Shown: positions 45,936-56,455 of the stretch, one piece after another
How positions within the stretch are numbered: position 1 is the stretch's first letter
How the letters are laid out: every line of letters begins with the position of its first letter
NCBI GenBank assembly: GCA_018340375.1
Contig: JAFFJZ010000003.1
Coordinates: forward strand, 28,458,001 to 28,522,000
Reading direction: 5' to 3'
Source of the DNA: Gonatopus flavifemur
Taxonomy: Eukaryota > Arthropoda > Insecta > Hymenoptera > Dryinidae
Length of the DNA stretch: 64,000 bases
Notes under the pieces: generated by a model
What the model saw: only the letters and a program-made list of their open reading frames with translations
The model's database searches: none
Told to the model about the DNA's origin: nothing
Translations under genes and position numbers: made by a program

Positions 45936-47370
45936 TACCCTCAACCTTGGGGCTGGTTTTACACCGCAACTAGGACACTTCAAAAGTATCGTAAATTTGT
46001 TCCCTTAATTTCACCAGTTTACGCTATTTCGAAGTCACATTTTCTGTTTCATTTATCCGCATTTCTTTTCTCTCCGATCTGTGCAAATTTTTGAAGCTTT
46101 TTGCCTGTTTACAGAAATTTTTTTACTGCAAAGTTTAGGAAATCCAGATTTATCCAATCACCAAAGGGTTTTATTTTCTTATACACGTTTTAATGTCTAC
46201 TCTCGTTTAATGCTCTTTTCTTTATTCGATAAAGGTTCTTACGTCTCCAACAATCGATCAATAAGCTTTTTTATTCTCACAAGAATCTTCTTCGTTCGAC
46301 GGCAAATCACTTATTCGTTATAGCTCTTGTTTTTTCCCCTTTCTCCCAAGGTTTGAAGGAACAAAAAGTTGTTCACCATTGTCTTCTCCTATTCGATATT
46401 CCGAAGATATCATTCCATCAATTCAATTAATTTCTCATCAAACAAATACCGCAGATCAACTCTCGTACTAAGGTAATTCTTCCCCTCTTTTTTTTTTGTA
46501 TCGCACATCTTGGTGATGGATTTTTTATACCACGAAGATGGAAAATATTCAATGATTTGCAGTGAATTTTGTCTTCCTTTCGATCGTGAATTTACGAATA
46601 ACCAACCCAAATTCATCCCTTGACATCTATCCAGGTCGATTCAATTGTAGAAAGTAGATAAAGCGTGTCGAATTTGAACGATTTTCCAATTTGAATTTCA
46701 CATCATTTCAGTATAATACTACATAGAATTTCAATTCACTCCAACACATGATTTAGGTGAATAATTCTCTATGTTATTCTCAAATACATTTGAAAACTTC
46801 ACCACGTGAGTTAGGAGCGAACGAATAGGAAAATTGAATGATTTTGACATCCAGAAATCAGGAAGTGTGAAGCGAGTATATATCATAGTTGAATTTGAAT
46901 GTTTCCATTAAATGTTATTGGCTTAATCGGGAGAACTTATTGAACCTGAAGAAATTTTGACAAATTCTCTGTGATAGTATATTTCAATCCTTTGATACTA
47001 TAAATTAATCAAGACGGAAGATCAAATTGATCGTATATAACATTTATCAATCACAGATGATAGATAACAAGGGAGTCAGCATCGGTTGCTGGTATAGGGA
47101 AAATCGTATTTGAGTAGAAGTGAAGTTTCAAGACATTTAAACACGAACACTGTTCGTCGCTTTCACAGTCGATCGACAAGCGGATCCGAAATCAACTATC
47201 GGAAGACAGTACAATTTTCTTCACTGAACCAGAATGAACATTTCTACCAGAACAAGTTCCCCCGCGATGGATTTGTGAATAGATGTATCGGAAGATGATG
47301 TTCCTTTAGTGATCGATATCAACTGTTTACTATAAAACTGTCAATCTCTCTAACACATCTAATTAAGGAC
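45936..47370. other. Spacer, nothing recognised
   Basis: Frames at 46081-46323 (plus) and 46410-46616 (minus) show no motif. A T run lies at 46488-46497. Confidence 0.4.
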
Positions 47371-47733
47371 CATGGAGTTCTCCAAGAAATGGACAAAATT
47401 TTGCTACGTACTTTCTAGGCAACTTAACAATAAATACAAATTTTAAATCCACGATGATAAAGTAAATTACTTAAATTGAGCTGTGAATATAAAATTGAAA
47501 TTGCAAATAATTGCTCAAAATTATGCAAACGATTATAAACATATTAACCTACAAATGTCAATAATTTTTTAACTTATTTTCTCATGTTTAGGAATGTGTT
47601 TTGAACTTTTGATTTACATTCAGAGCCAAATCCCAGTAGGGAACTTCATTGCTATGTGTTCAGAATTTTAAATTATAGCTTAGTTATTTCAAAACTACGT
47701 AGCAAAATTTTGTTCGTCTTTCAATGCTCCATG
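47371..47733. mobile_element. TIR element, CATGGAG...CTCCATG ends
   Basis: Arms of about 45 bp: CATGGAGTTCTCCAAGAAAT and (reversed) CATGGAGCATTGAAAGACGA, both running into ACAAAATTTTGCTACGTA. The interior is very A+T-rich with no frame. No clear target duplication. Confidence 0.75.
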
Positions 47734-49050
47734 CCAAATGATTTTCATATCAAATAAAACAAACAAACAATAGGAAGTAATTAAAAATATACTGTACTTT
47801 TTCCAATCCTTTCATTATTTTCTATATCTTAGTCTTGGAATACGATATTATTATACGATATCAAATCAAATAAAGAAAAGCCAGAATTTAGAACGATAAA
47901 ATTCATTTGACTGTATCTAACGGTAATGACATCGTTTTCTGAATATATTCTTCAGTTCGACTCGATGCAGCTTTCTACTTTCCGCTCCACAATACGTTTT
48001 ATTTCTCTACATCTTCTACACTCCATAAACTTTCCATATTCTAGTTATGATGATACCTTCAACGGTTTCGTTTCACGATTCTGAATCTTAATTTCCTGCA
48101 TTTGCCTTACGCTATTAACTTCAACGTGAGGTCTTTCGAGCATTTCGTTTCATTCTGGTTTTGCGTTAAGTGATGTCACATGTTTATGGAGCGTAGAATT
48201 GTAACGAATGAGAAATCTATTCGAAATAAACATCACAATATGAAATATTTCTGAATAAATTCAAGTGAACTTCTAGTAGCGTACGAACGAATGAAATAGT
48301 TTGAATTCATGTAGGGATGCAGGTACTTTGCCCACAGTGACGAACGGATTGGTTCTAGAACGGAATTTACTATCGAACCATTGCGAGTCAGTCCTGGTTT
48401 GGAAATCAGATCACACTGACAAAAATTCTTAGGATTCACGAATCAAAAATAATAAGTGGTAGATTGATTACCTTGGTGAACATTTTCGTTAGTGAATCCT
48501 CGTTCAACTTATGAGATACTAGGGAGAAGAATTCACGAGTGTTGAGTAGGAAATGTAACCCCCAAACTCATTGGATATTAGTTGGGAAAGCCAAGTGCTC
48601 GACAGTAATTCGTGAGGCATTCCATTTTTTAGGAGGTTTCATGAATTCGAATGAATTTTAGTTATTAGCACAGAAACCAGACATAGACTGATACAAACTT
48701 TTTAAAATTTATATTAATTATTCAGATTTATGCATAAGAAAATTTATAGGACTTTCTCAACAGGTCCATTAGTATCTCCAAAGACATTTATTACCATATA
48801 ATTATTAATGACGTGTCTTCAAATTCATGCAGAATTAAAAAGATCTTCCACTAACTTTTTTTCTTGTTAATTTCGAAAGAGAACCTTATTAAGACTTGAA
48901 TATTCCATTGATGCGTGAATTGAATATTTATGAATTCTTATTCAGAATACCATAAAAAAAGTCCAGCAAAAAACCTGACTTATCGTCCAATGCAGATAGC
49001 GCATCAATTATATGATTCAAAAGATTTTTGTAATATATGTATATATGTTG
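47734..49050. other. Spacer, nothing recognised
   Basis: A+T-rich. No repeat ends or supported gene seen. Confidence 0.4.
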
Positions 49051-49054
49051 CCGG

Positions 49055-49375
49055 CAAAACCAGAAATTCAGGCATTTCGCGAAATATCCACACGGAAAAA
49101 GTAATTTAGCTGCAGCAGCTAAGTGACTAGCACGGACACGGACAGCCATCAAATTAGCTCCTGTAGCTAAATTAATGGCTGTCCGTGTCCGTGCAAGTCA
49201 TTTAGCTGCTGTAGTTAAATTGCTCTTTCCGTGCAGGTAATTCGCGAAATACCTAAGATTTGAAGTAATATCCGAATATTCCTAGAGATTCAGGCATTTC
49301 CCGATTTACCTGAGCATTTCCCAAATTACCTAGGCATTTCGTGAATTGCCGAACGCGGTTCAGGCAAATTGATAA
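49055..49375. repeat. AGGCATTTCGCGAAATRCCT-word repeat, interrupted
   Basis: AGGCATTTCGCGAAATA, TAATTCGCGAAATACCT, AGGCATTTCCCGATTTACCT and GGCATTTCGTGAATTGCC form a chain of related palindromes. It is split after its first word by the MITE at 49091-49233. Confidence 0.6.
49091..49233. mobile_element. Near-perfect hairpin MITE, CACGGAAA ends
   Basis: Arms of about 69 bp: CACGGAAAAAGTAATTTAGC / CACGGAAAGAGCAATTTAAC, then CAGCAGCTAA, TGACT and GCACGGACACGGACAGCCAT. The spacer is only 5 bp. CA is duplicated on both sides (49089-49090 and 49234-49235). An internal GCACGGACACGG copy repeats the terminal motif. Confidence 0.95.
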
Positions 49376-50400
49376 AATTGATTAAAAGATTCACTGTGTG
49401 TTTCTCATGAATATGTTTTTTGAGAATTAGCGTGATCACAGTGATGGATACTGTAATGAAATTCGTCAATGCTGACTGGACAGTAATGAGGACTGGGAAA
49501 CGCAGTACTGCATGGAATGGATTTGCGTTTCAATGTATTTTTGTGATCCACAGTAACCATTGCTGTTTTCTTCTTCCCGTGTATTCATTTTACCACATCT
49601 GGTTCGAGATATGGAATGAAATCAAATGTTGACAAGGCAAAAAGCGATTGAGAAAACGTGATTGAGGTAGTTCTAGAAAAGAAACATGAACTCTATAAAA
49701 TGGGAATCAGATATGGTGTAATAAATATATCACATTGTAGGTAAATCAGCTTAGAGATGTATTCTGATACTCATCCTTTTTAAACATTCAAAACTAATGA
49801 TGATTTAATATCAAGCAAGCTCGAATTTGATGAATATAAGAGTAAGTTTCTTCACGAGCAGGTACAACTATTGAATATAATGATCTTCTTGCGATCAATT
49901 CCGACACACCAATCGAATGTATCTGGACAAGGATTTTTTTCCGCTGTAACTGTCAAAAGCATTGTGATTCGAGAAGATATTTGTGTACTCTCTAAATTTG
50001 AAATAGTTTGATTTAATTTTAATTTGAACTGATTCGAGTCAACTGATCTGCGCAGTAAAATCTCACTGATTCAATGAGTCAGAAACACTTCTAACTGCAT
50101 AACCAGTGATTATTCACTGATGTTTTACTAATTTCATTCAGTGCTCGACTTTCAACTGCAGAAATAGTAAGATTTTACTGATTCGAATTTGAAGAGTACA
50201 ATTCCAAATGCCACAATAGTTCAACATATTCCATTGAATATGTTTGATAACAATTCATATGAACGAATTAATTTTATCTTGACATGACACGGAATTAGCA
50301 TGAATGTAAAATTTTGAACATTAATAAAATATTTATGAGAAACACATAGTGAATCTATCAATCAATTTCCTCGATTTGCCCAAATCACGTTCGGCAATTC
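49343..50400. repeat. Inverted pair bounding about 1 kb
   Basis: 49343-49414 and 50329-50400 are inverted copies: GAATTGCCGAACG, GGCAAATxGA, AAATTGATT, AGATTCACTxTGTGTTTCTC. Between them lie the dispersed repeat at 49432-49595, a stretch without features, and about 50050-50185 with CAGTAAAATCTxACT words in both orientations. Confidence 0.6.
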
Positions 50401-50616
50401 GATGAAAAAAGATGTGAGCTACCAAGTGCATAACCAAGTTATTCACGTTCATGGCACGTTCAATGGAACTCCAAATGTCCGGACGTTGAATAGATCTCTA
50501 TTGAAGGTTCCTTTAACCTTCATGTTCTCTTAGGAATCCAATGATATTCAATATACATTATAACTGCAATGTGTCTAAACTGTATCCGAGGTGGAATTTT
50601 GAACGGTAAAATACCA

Positions 50617-50898
50617 GTGCCTGAAGAGGCATGCCTGCTTTCCTATAGGGTCCTCATCAGGTTCCGTTATGCTTTTCCCGTCGAAACAAGAACTCTATTC
50701 TTTATTTCTCTATTCTCAAATAACTCTATTCTTAAATATCTCTATTCTTTTATATATAAAACAAAAACGATCTATATCTAATCAATATTGAAAAGAATAG
50801 AGATATTCAGAATTAGTCATAGTTGGTGATAGACTTATTTAAGAATAGATTCTTAGGAATATAGTTATTTGAGAATAGAGTTCTTTTTCTGCCGTTTT
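50617..50898. repeat. Repeat copy followed by a foldback of AACTCTATTCT words
   Basis: 50617-50690 matches 20820-20885 (GAGGCATGCCTGCTTTCCTA, GGTCCTCATCAGGTT). From 50684, AGAACTCTATTCT / CAAATAACTCTATTC is inverted at 50780-50898, giving a foldback of about 215 bp. Confidence 0.6.
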
Positions 50899-50912
50899 CT
50901 TTACTTTGTGTC

Positions 50913-51525
50913 CAAAAAATTTTGAGTCATTTTCTAAGATGTGCCACAAACGATAGGAACATTTTTAGGATATGGGGTTTTGGCATATGAAAGTACACAT
51001 CAGCGCACTGAAAAAAAGTCTGATCTTTCACATGGGCGTACCGCTGGAGGTCACAATTATGAATGTAGAACAAAAAACCAAAATTTTTTTGAAAATATAG
51101 TCCAAAATTTAGAAATCTACGTAGGAATTTTCGATATCAGCTTTCTTACCGATTTTATAGCCGATTTTCGAACGATTCTTTCGAGAAAATGAAAAAAAGA
51201 ATTTCAAAATGACGCCATTCTCTCCGAAATTTGTTTTTCGAAAAAATCCTAGGTAGATAGCTAGATTTTGAGCTGTATTTTGAGGACGTTCTTCATTTTT
51301 TGTTGTAGATTGAAAATTGTGATTTGCAGCGGTACGCCCGTTTTAACCAAGAGAAAAAAGATTTCATTTTGATCGTACTATCATGCCACCATTTTAGATT
51401 CAAAAAATTGAATAAAAAGTGTTTTTTGTACCCAAAGACTAGTACTTTCATATGCAAACAACCCCATACATTTATAATTTTTTCTGACTTCATGGCAACA
51501 CTGTGAAAAAAACTTCAATTTTTCC
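50913..51525. mobile_element. TIR element with TATGGGGTT...GCATATGAAAGTAC arms
   Basis: Arms of about 90 bp match in inverted orientation: AAAAA-TTxGAxT, TGCCA, TATGGGGTTxTxxGCATATGAAAGTAC. A second internal inverted pair GGGCGTACCGCTG / GCAGCGGTACGCCC lies at 51034 and 51330. Overlapping frames of 60-83 codons are by-products. No transposase. Confidence 0.7.
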
Positions 51526-51530
51526 GTCCA

Positions 51531-51813
51531 CACGGAAAGAAAAAAGTTATCAATACTTGAATAACATTTATTAACATTTAGAAAAATGACTGTCAATTTA
51601 GGGAAAAAGAGCACCGCTGAAAAATCTTTGCAGTAAGGTTATTATCAAAAATTCGTAGTGAAAAAACTAAACGTTGATAGTTTTATTGTTATCGTTGATA
51701 GTGAATTTATCAATTCTTGATGAATTTGCTACAAAAATTCTTCAGCGATACTCTCTTTTCCTAAATTGTCAGTTATTTTTCTAAATAATCATAACCTCTG
51801 TTGTCTTTCCGTG
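51531..51813. mobile_element. TIR element, CACGGAAAG ends (copy 2)
   Basis: The ends CACGGAAAGA and TCTTTCCGTG are flanked by CA on both sides (51529-51530 and 51814-51815). It shares AAAAATGACTGTCAATTTAG and a GCTGAAxAATxTTxGxAG central palindrome with 11712-12224, but is 230 bp shorter. Confidence 0.9.
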
Positions 51814-51815
51814 CA

Positions 51816-52902
51816 CAAAGTGGTATCACCCCTCAAACGATTCTCAACCAAACAAAAAGACGTTAAGAAGATGTTTCAAAATAATCTGAAAGGTGTTTAA
51901 ATTGTAGATAATCTTGGAAGAGATCTTTTCGGCTTGAAATGTTTATTGAGTCCCTCACGAATTCCGTGTCATCTGGAATTCGAGCGAATTCAAAATCACA
52001 TCAGAACAGTGATCAGTACTAAATATCGAAACAATTGTACCGAATTATTGTTAGCTACCGACGGTTGGTGGCTGGTACTGGATTGGAGTTATATTTAGCA
52101 TTGTTATTTCGCAGTCTAACCGACGCGACGTTGGTCGCCAACAGTCGCACCCTGTAATGATGGATAAATGTTTTTATATCATCAATGACTCTCGATATCG
52201 TTATTATGTCTCCGTCGTTCAAAGTTCGTGCGATATATAGCACGATACGGGGTTAATTTCATTGATATTGTCATTTCACGCTTGAGTAATGAATTGATTG
52301 AAGTTATATCAGAGAACGTCGATCCAGTGGTATATCTTCTTCTGCCGCAGATAATGTCTGTCCAAATCAAACCCTCCAAATCCTCAGAGTCGTAAATGAA
52401 CTTGTAAGCTCACTTAAGTCCCAAAAAGGACAAAAGAGAAACCTCGTATCTCCGCTTCATTTCGTTCAACAGACTTTGATGAAATAGATAGCAAACTTGA
52501 TGGGATTTACCGGGAATCTTTTGTACCAAAATTCACTCAATCGCCTATTTCGTGTAAATCTTCCGTTTGATACGTGGGGAAAACTTTTTTATCACACGTG
52601 TAACAAGTATGAGTTCATTTTATGTATCGAAGAGCGTGTTTTGGATTTGGAAAAACTATTGGAACTTGTATCATGCTTCGCTTGTTCTTATTAACCTGTA
52701 TAAATCAACATCCACACAGTTGGAAGGGTTACATGAATAGTTAACAATTTGGGAACCGACCTAATGTAGCATAACTTTAAAGACTAACTTTCTATTGTCT
52801 TCATATATAATGTAATATATGATTAGGTAATTGGTGATCTATTATACTTGAATATGGTGAGTAATCAATAAAAATATGATGACATTCATAATTCATCACA
52901 GT
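51816..52902. other. Spacer, nothing recognised
   Basis: Small frames only, without motifs or splice support. Confidence 0.4.
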
Positions 52903-53118
52903 AAGGGGAGGTTCTTATGAAGCAAATTCCGAAATAAGGTGATTTTCTCGAATTTTGTTTCCTAAGAAAGAAGTAAATTAAGAATTCGAGTTATTCGAAA
53001 CTCATTGAATGAGTCTTAAAGTACATGAAAACAATTTCCTCAAGTTAAAGGATTCGTATCCCGAAACCTTTTTAAGGCGTTTAAATTATTTTTTTTGGTG
53101 TATATGAGAACCTCCCCT
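52903..53118. mobile_element. Short TIR element, AGGGGAGGTTCT ends
   Basis: The left end is AAGGGGAGGTTCTTAT and the right end reversed is GAGGGGAGGTTCTCAT. The interior has GAATTCGAGTTATTCGAAAC words. No coding capacity. Confidence 0.65.
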
Positions 53119-55834
53119 CAATGTATAATTGATCATCAGTTCACTATCAATATATCATATTATGTGTGAATAAAGTAGATTAACCCCTATGTCATGCTGT
53201 ATGAGGTCGGATTTCAAATGGTATTTGTTAACCATCAATGTAACGCAAGGTAAATTCTGGGACTGGTACAATTTCTATCACCATTTAAAACAAATTGTGG
53301 TACTTCTAAATGAATTTATTATTATACTCCAAAATTGTCCCTGTCCCAAATTTTATTTCAAATTGTTGTAAATATGACAAGTAATTTTTTCACCCGCAGT
53401 GCAGTTTTGTAGAATCTTTGACAAATGCAATAAAATTGTTGACTTTTGATTTCTTGTAGGAATTCGATGGAGTATATCGCTTTTCGACGAAACAAATCGG
53501 GATTTATGAATCATCTTATCTCGTCGTAGAGGATGTATAAAATAATCTAAACGCGATGAGTTTTCTAGTTCAGTGCGTAACCACGATTGAGAGCAGTAAC
53601 ATTTGCTCATACGAATGTATACATATAACATTCCCTCTGTTTCCTCTCGTTAGTCTTGTTTGGATGAATTGGATGAATCTTCAATGTCTGGTCACGACGA
53701 GGGGGATGGTAACGTTCACTTGCACGAATATATGACGTTCCTTCCGCTTCCTCTCGTTCATCTTGTTTGGATCGGTTCTCGTAGTCTCGTGTGTAACAGA
53801 AGGATTTCAACCCTCCTCGAAGGTAGAAGATGAAGCGTTGTTCGGTTCAGACATATCGTTGTTTCCATTTCTTGTTTAGGAATTCGTTTCGTCGATTTCC
53901 TCACTCACTTCCCTAGAAATCGACGTAGCGTTAAAGGATTAATGCTATTAGCTGTTCGCTTAACATCCTCCAATTAGGATAAGAAGCGTTGACGTGTAAT
54001 TACTAAAAATCGACTCACAAATGTGTCGTTTTATACAGAATCCAACCATGAAATCTTTTTGTTCGGTTTGAAAATTGCATCCGAATGAATTCCAGTGGTC
54101 GAGATCAATGAAATAAGAAACGTGCACAACCTACTCCATGAACTCAGGTGTTTCGTTCGAATATTTATCAATCAATATTAAAAAACGACAGACTTTGAAC
54201 ACTTTGATGCTCCGAAATCTAACTTCATTCTTCAACACTAATCTGAATTAAATCAATTTTTTTTGTGAATTGTTAAGAATTATTCATAAAATTCCTAATC
54301 AATTTTGTAGTCAATTAATATAATTTTCAATCCAAATATTTGATAACGAAACGAGCACGAAATATATGCAGTTGAAAACCACATATTCAATTCCTAATAT
54401 GAAAAAAAGCTTCCTATTTCCGCAGAATAATATTCTCTGTGTTATTATTTCTGGACAGGAGAAACAATTTTTCAGAGATTCGTAAATATTCATGAATCTA
54501 TTTTCCAACGGACTTTCATCGAAACGTATCGGGGATGGCGATGGGTAACAAGAAATATTGGTTCAATTCTAATAAATCGAGAAATGAATCGTTGAATTTG
54601 AAATTAACTATCACAAACGATTGGTTCAGGATTCACGAACACGTATACGTTACTCTCCATGAACATTCCATTTCCATATCATTATTCTTCTAACGCAATC
54701 GGTTATCTCGAAGAATTTGTTCATTATTGCTGCGAATAGTTTATATATATATATTCCCATTCTATATGAAAATTGTATACAAATTCTATACATACTCTGC
54801 ATGGAGAGATACTTTCTTGACCCTCTGTACATGAATTGAATATCGATGAAACGATTGTCGATGATGAGAAAGATGAAAAGAAAACCACTACAGACAGTTT
54901 TTAGTATTAAAATTGACGAAGTATAGTCGAAATGTCCTGTTCAATGATTTTTACATATTTTTCAATCATTCAAGCATAATTTCAAAGGAGTTGAAGATAT
55001 TTTTGTCACAGATAAGAAATATGTTTATTCTTCGGATGGAAAATAAAGAAGCTCTTGATTTGACTGTGAGTATTAAAAGCATAGGACATATATCTTCAGA
55101 AAGAATTAGAGAAGAGAAGAGAAGCTGTAAAAATCCTCTATCATAACTTTGATTTCACATGCCATTGAATTTCATGTCTTCTATCGTTATTTTCAATCAT
55201 TTAAAAACTGGCGGACCAATTGAGATACGCGAGAGAGCTCTAAAATTCTTCGAACGTAAAATTCAAGATTCGGAATATGAAAAAGGCGCATTAATATCAT
55301 TCTTCCCGTACGTTACACGTGCAATGTAGCCGTGTATATAGCGTAAACAACAAAACACAGTGCTGAATCGTTTCTCTTTTCCGATTACAGTCACGAACAC
55401 GAGGTTATCGATACTAAGCGAGACAGAACGGTTGGAAGAGGAATGGGTGTTGAAGGTGGTTGAGTCAAGCTGGTACCTATCGTGAATCCTTATCGTTGCC
55501 TCAGGCGGTATTTGCTGCGCCTTAAGTGCTTTTTTCAAGCACTTGAAAGGCGACCTTCTCTCGCTATGCGCTTTCTACGACAACGACATGTACCAAAGCG
55601 CATGTTTGGTGAATCCGGAAATTGAGGGTCAGTGATCAAATTGGATGATTGAAAACTTTAAAACCTCCTCTCCGTTATACGAAACATTCTTGCATCGAAT
55701 GAGAATTAAACAAATCCGAGTATTTATATACAGATTTGTGTGCTTCTCATCAAAGTATTGAAGATGCGAAAATAAATCCTCATTATTCTCCATTTTACGT
55801 TATTCATTCTCGTTGAAAAATATCTGATGGGAAT
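53119..55834. other. Long spacer; one short duplication
   Basis: A unit containing GTTTCCTCTCGTTAGTCTTG is repeated about 107 bp apart (53628 and 53735). Otherwise A+T-rich with no supported gene. Frames up to 92 codons lack motifs. Confidence 0.4.
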
Positions 55835-56455
55835 CCCAACAAACAAAAAGATATCTATTAGTATCCAAAAGATGTCTCAAAATCATAGGAGATGTCTTGG
55901 AAGACTTTCGTGAAGATATCTTTTCGACATCTAAAAGATGTCTTATGCAACAAATTTCAACAAGTTTTAGATATCTGAAAAATATCTTGCACAAGATATA
56001 TTTTACACACGCTGACAAAGATATGTTTCAGATATATGGAAGACATCTTTTAGATCGTTCCAAGATATTTGTTTTACATTCTTTTAAGATACATTTTGGA
56101 TATCCTTGAGATGTCTTTTTGAAATCATGAGAACACCCCGGTTAATACAAAAGAATCACTGATGAGTTCTAAAAAAGTAACATCGCGTGACTTTTACCCT
56201 TCTTTTTTAGACAATTCTCAAGATGTGTAACAGATATTCAGAAACTCTTTCGAGATTTCTTTTAAACTATGCTGATTTGACATCCAAAAGATGTGATTCA
56301 GAAATACCTTGAAGACATCTTCCTGATATTTCTTTTAGATCTCTTGAAGAAATGTCAGGAACATGTCTTCAAGGTATTTCTGAAAGATACATCGAAAAGA
56401 TGTCTTTCTAAAGATATCTTGTAGATGTCTTCAAGACCTTCGGTGTTTGTTAGGG
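55835..56455. mobile_element. GATATC/GATGTC-word TIR element, CCC(T)AACAAACA ends
   Basis: The left end CCCAACAAACAAAAAGATATC and the right end reversed CCCTAACAAACACCGAAGG are inverted. The interior is filled with AAGATATCTT, AAGATGTCTT and CATCTTTT(A/G)GAT words every 15-40 bp. The last 45 bp is shared, inverted, with 33130-33240. No clear duplication. Confidence 0.7.
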
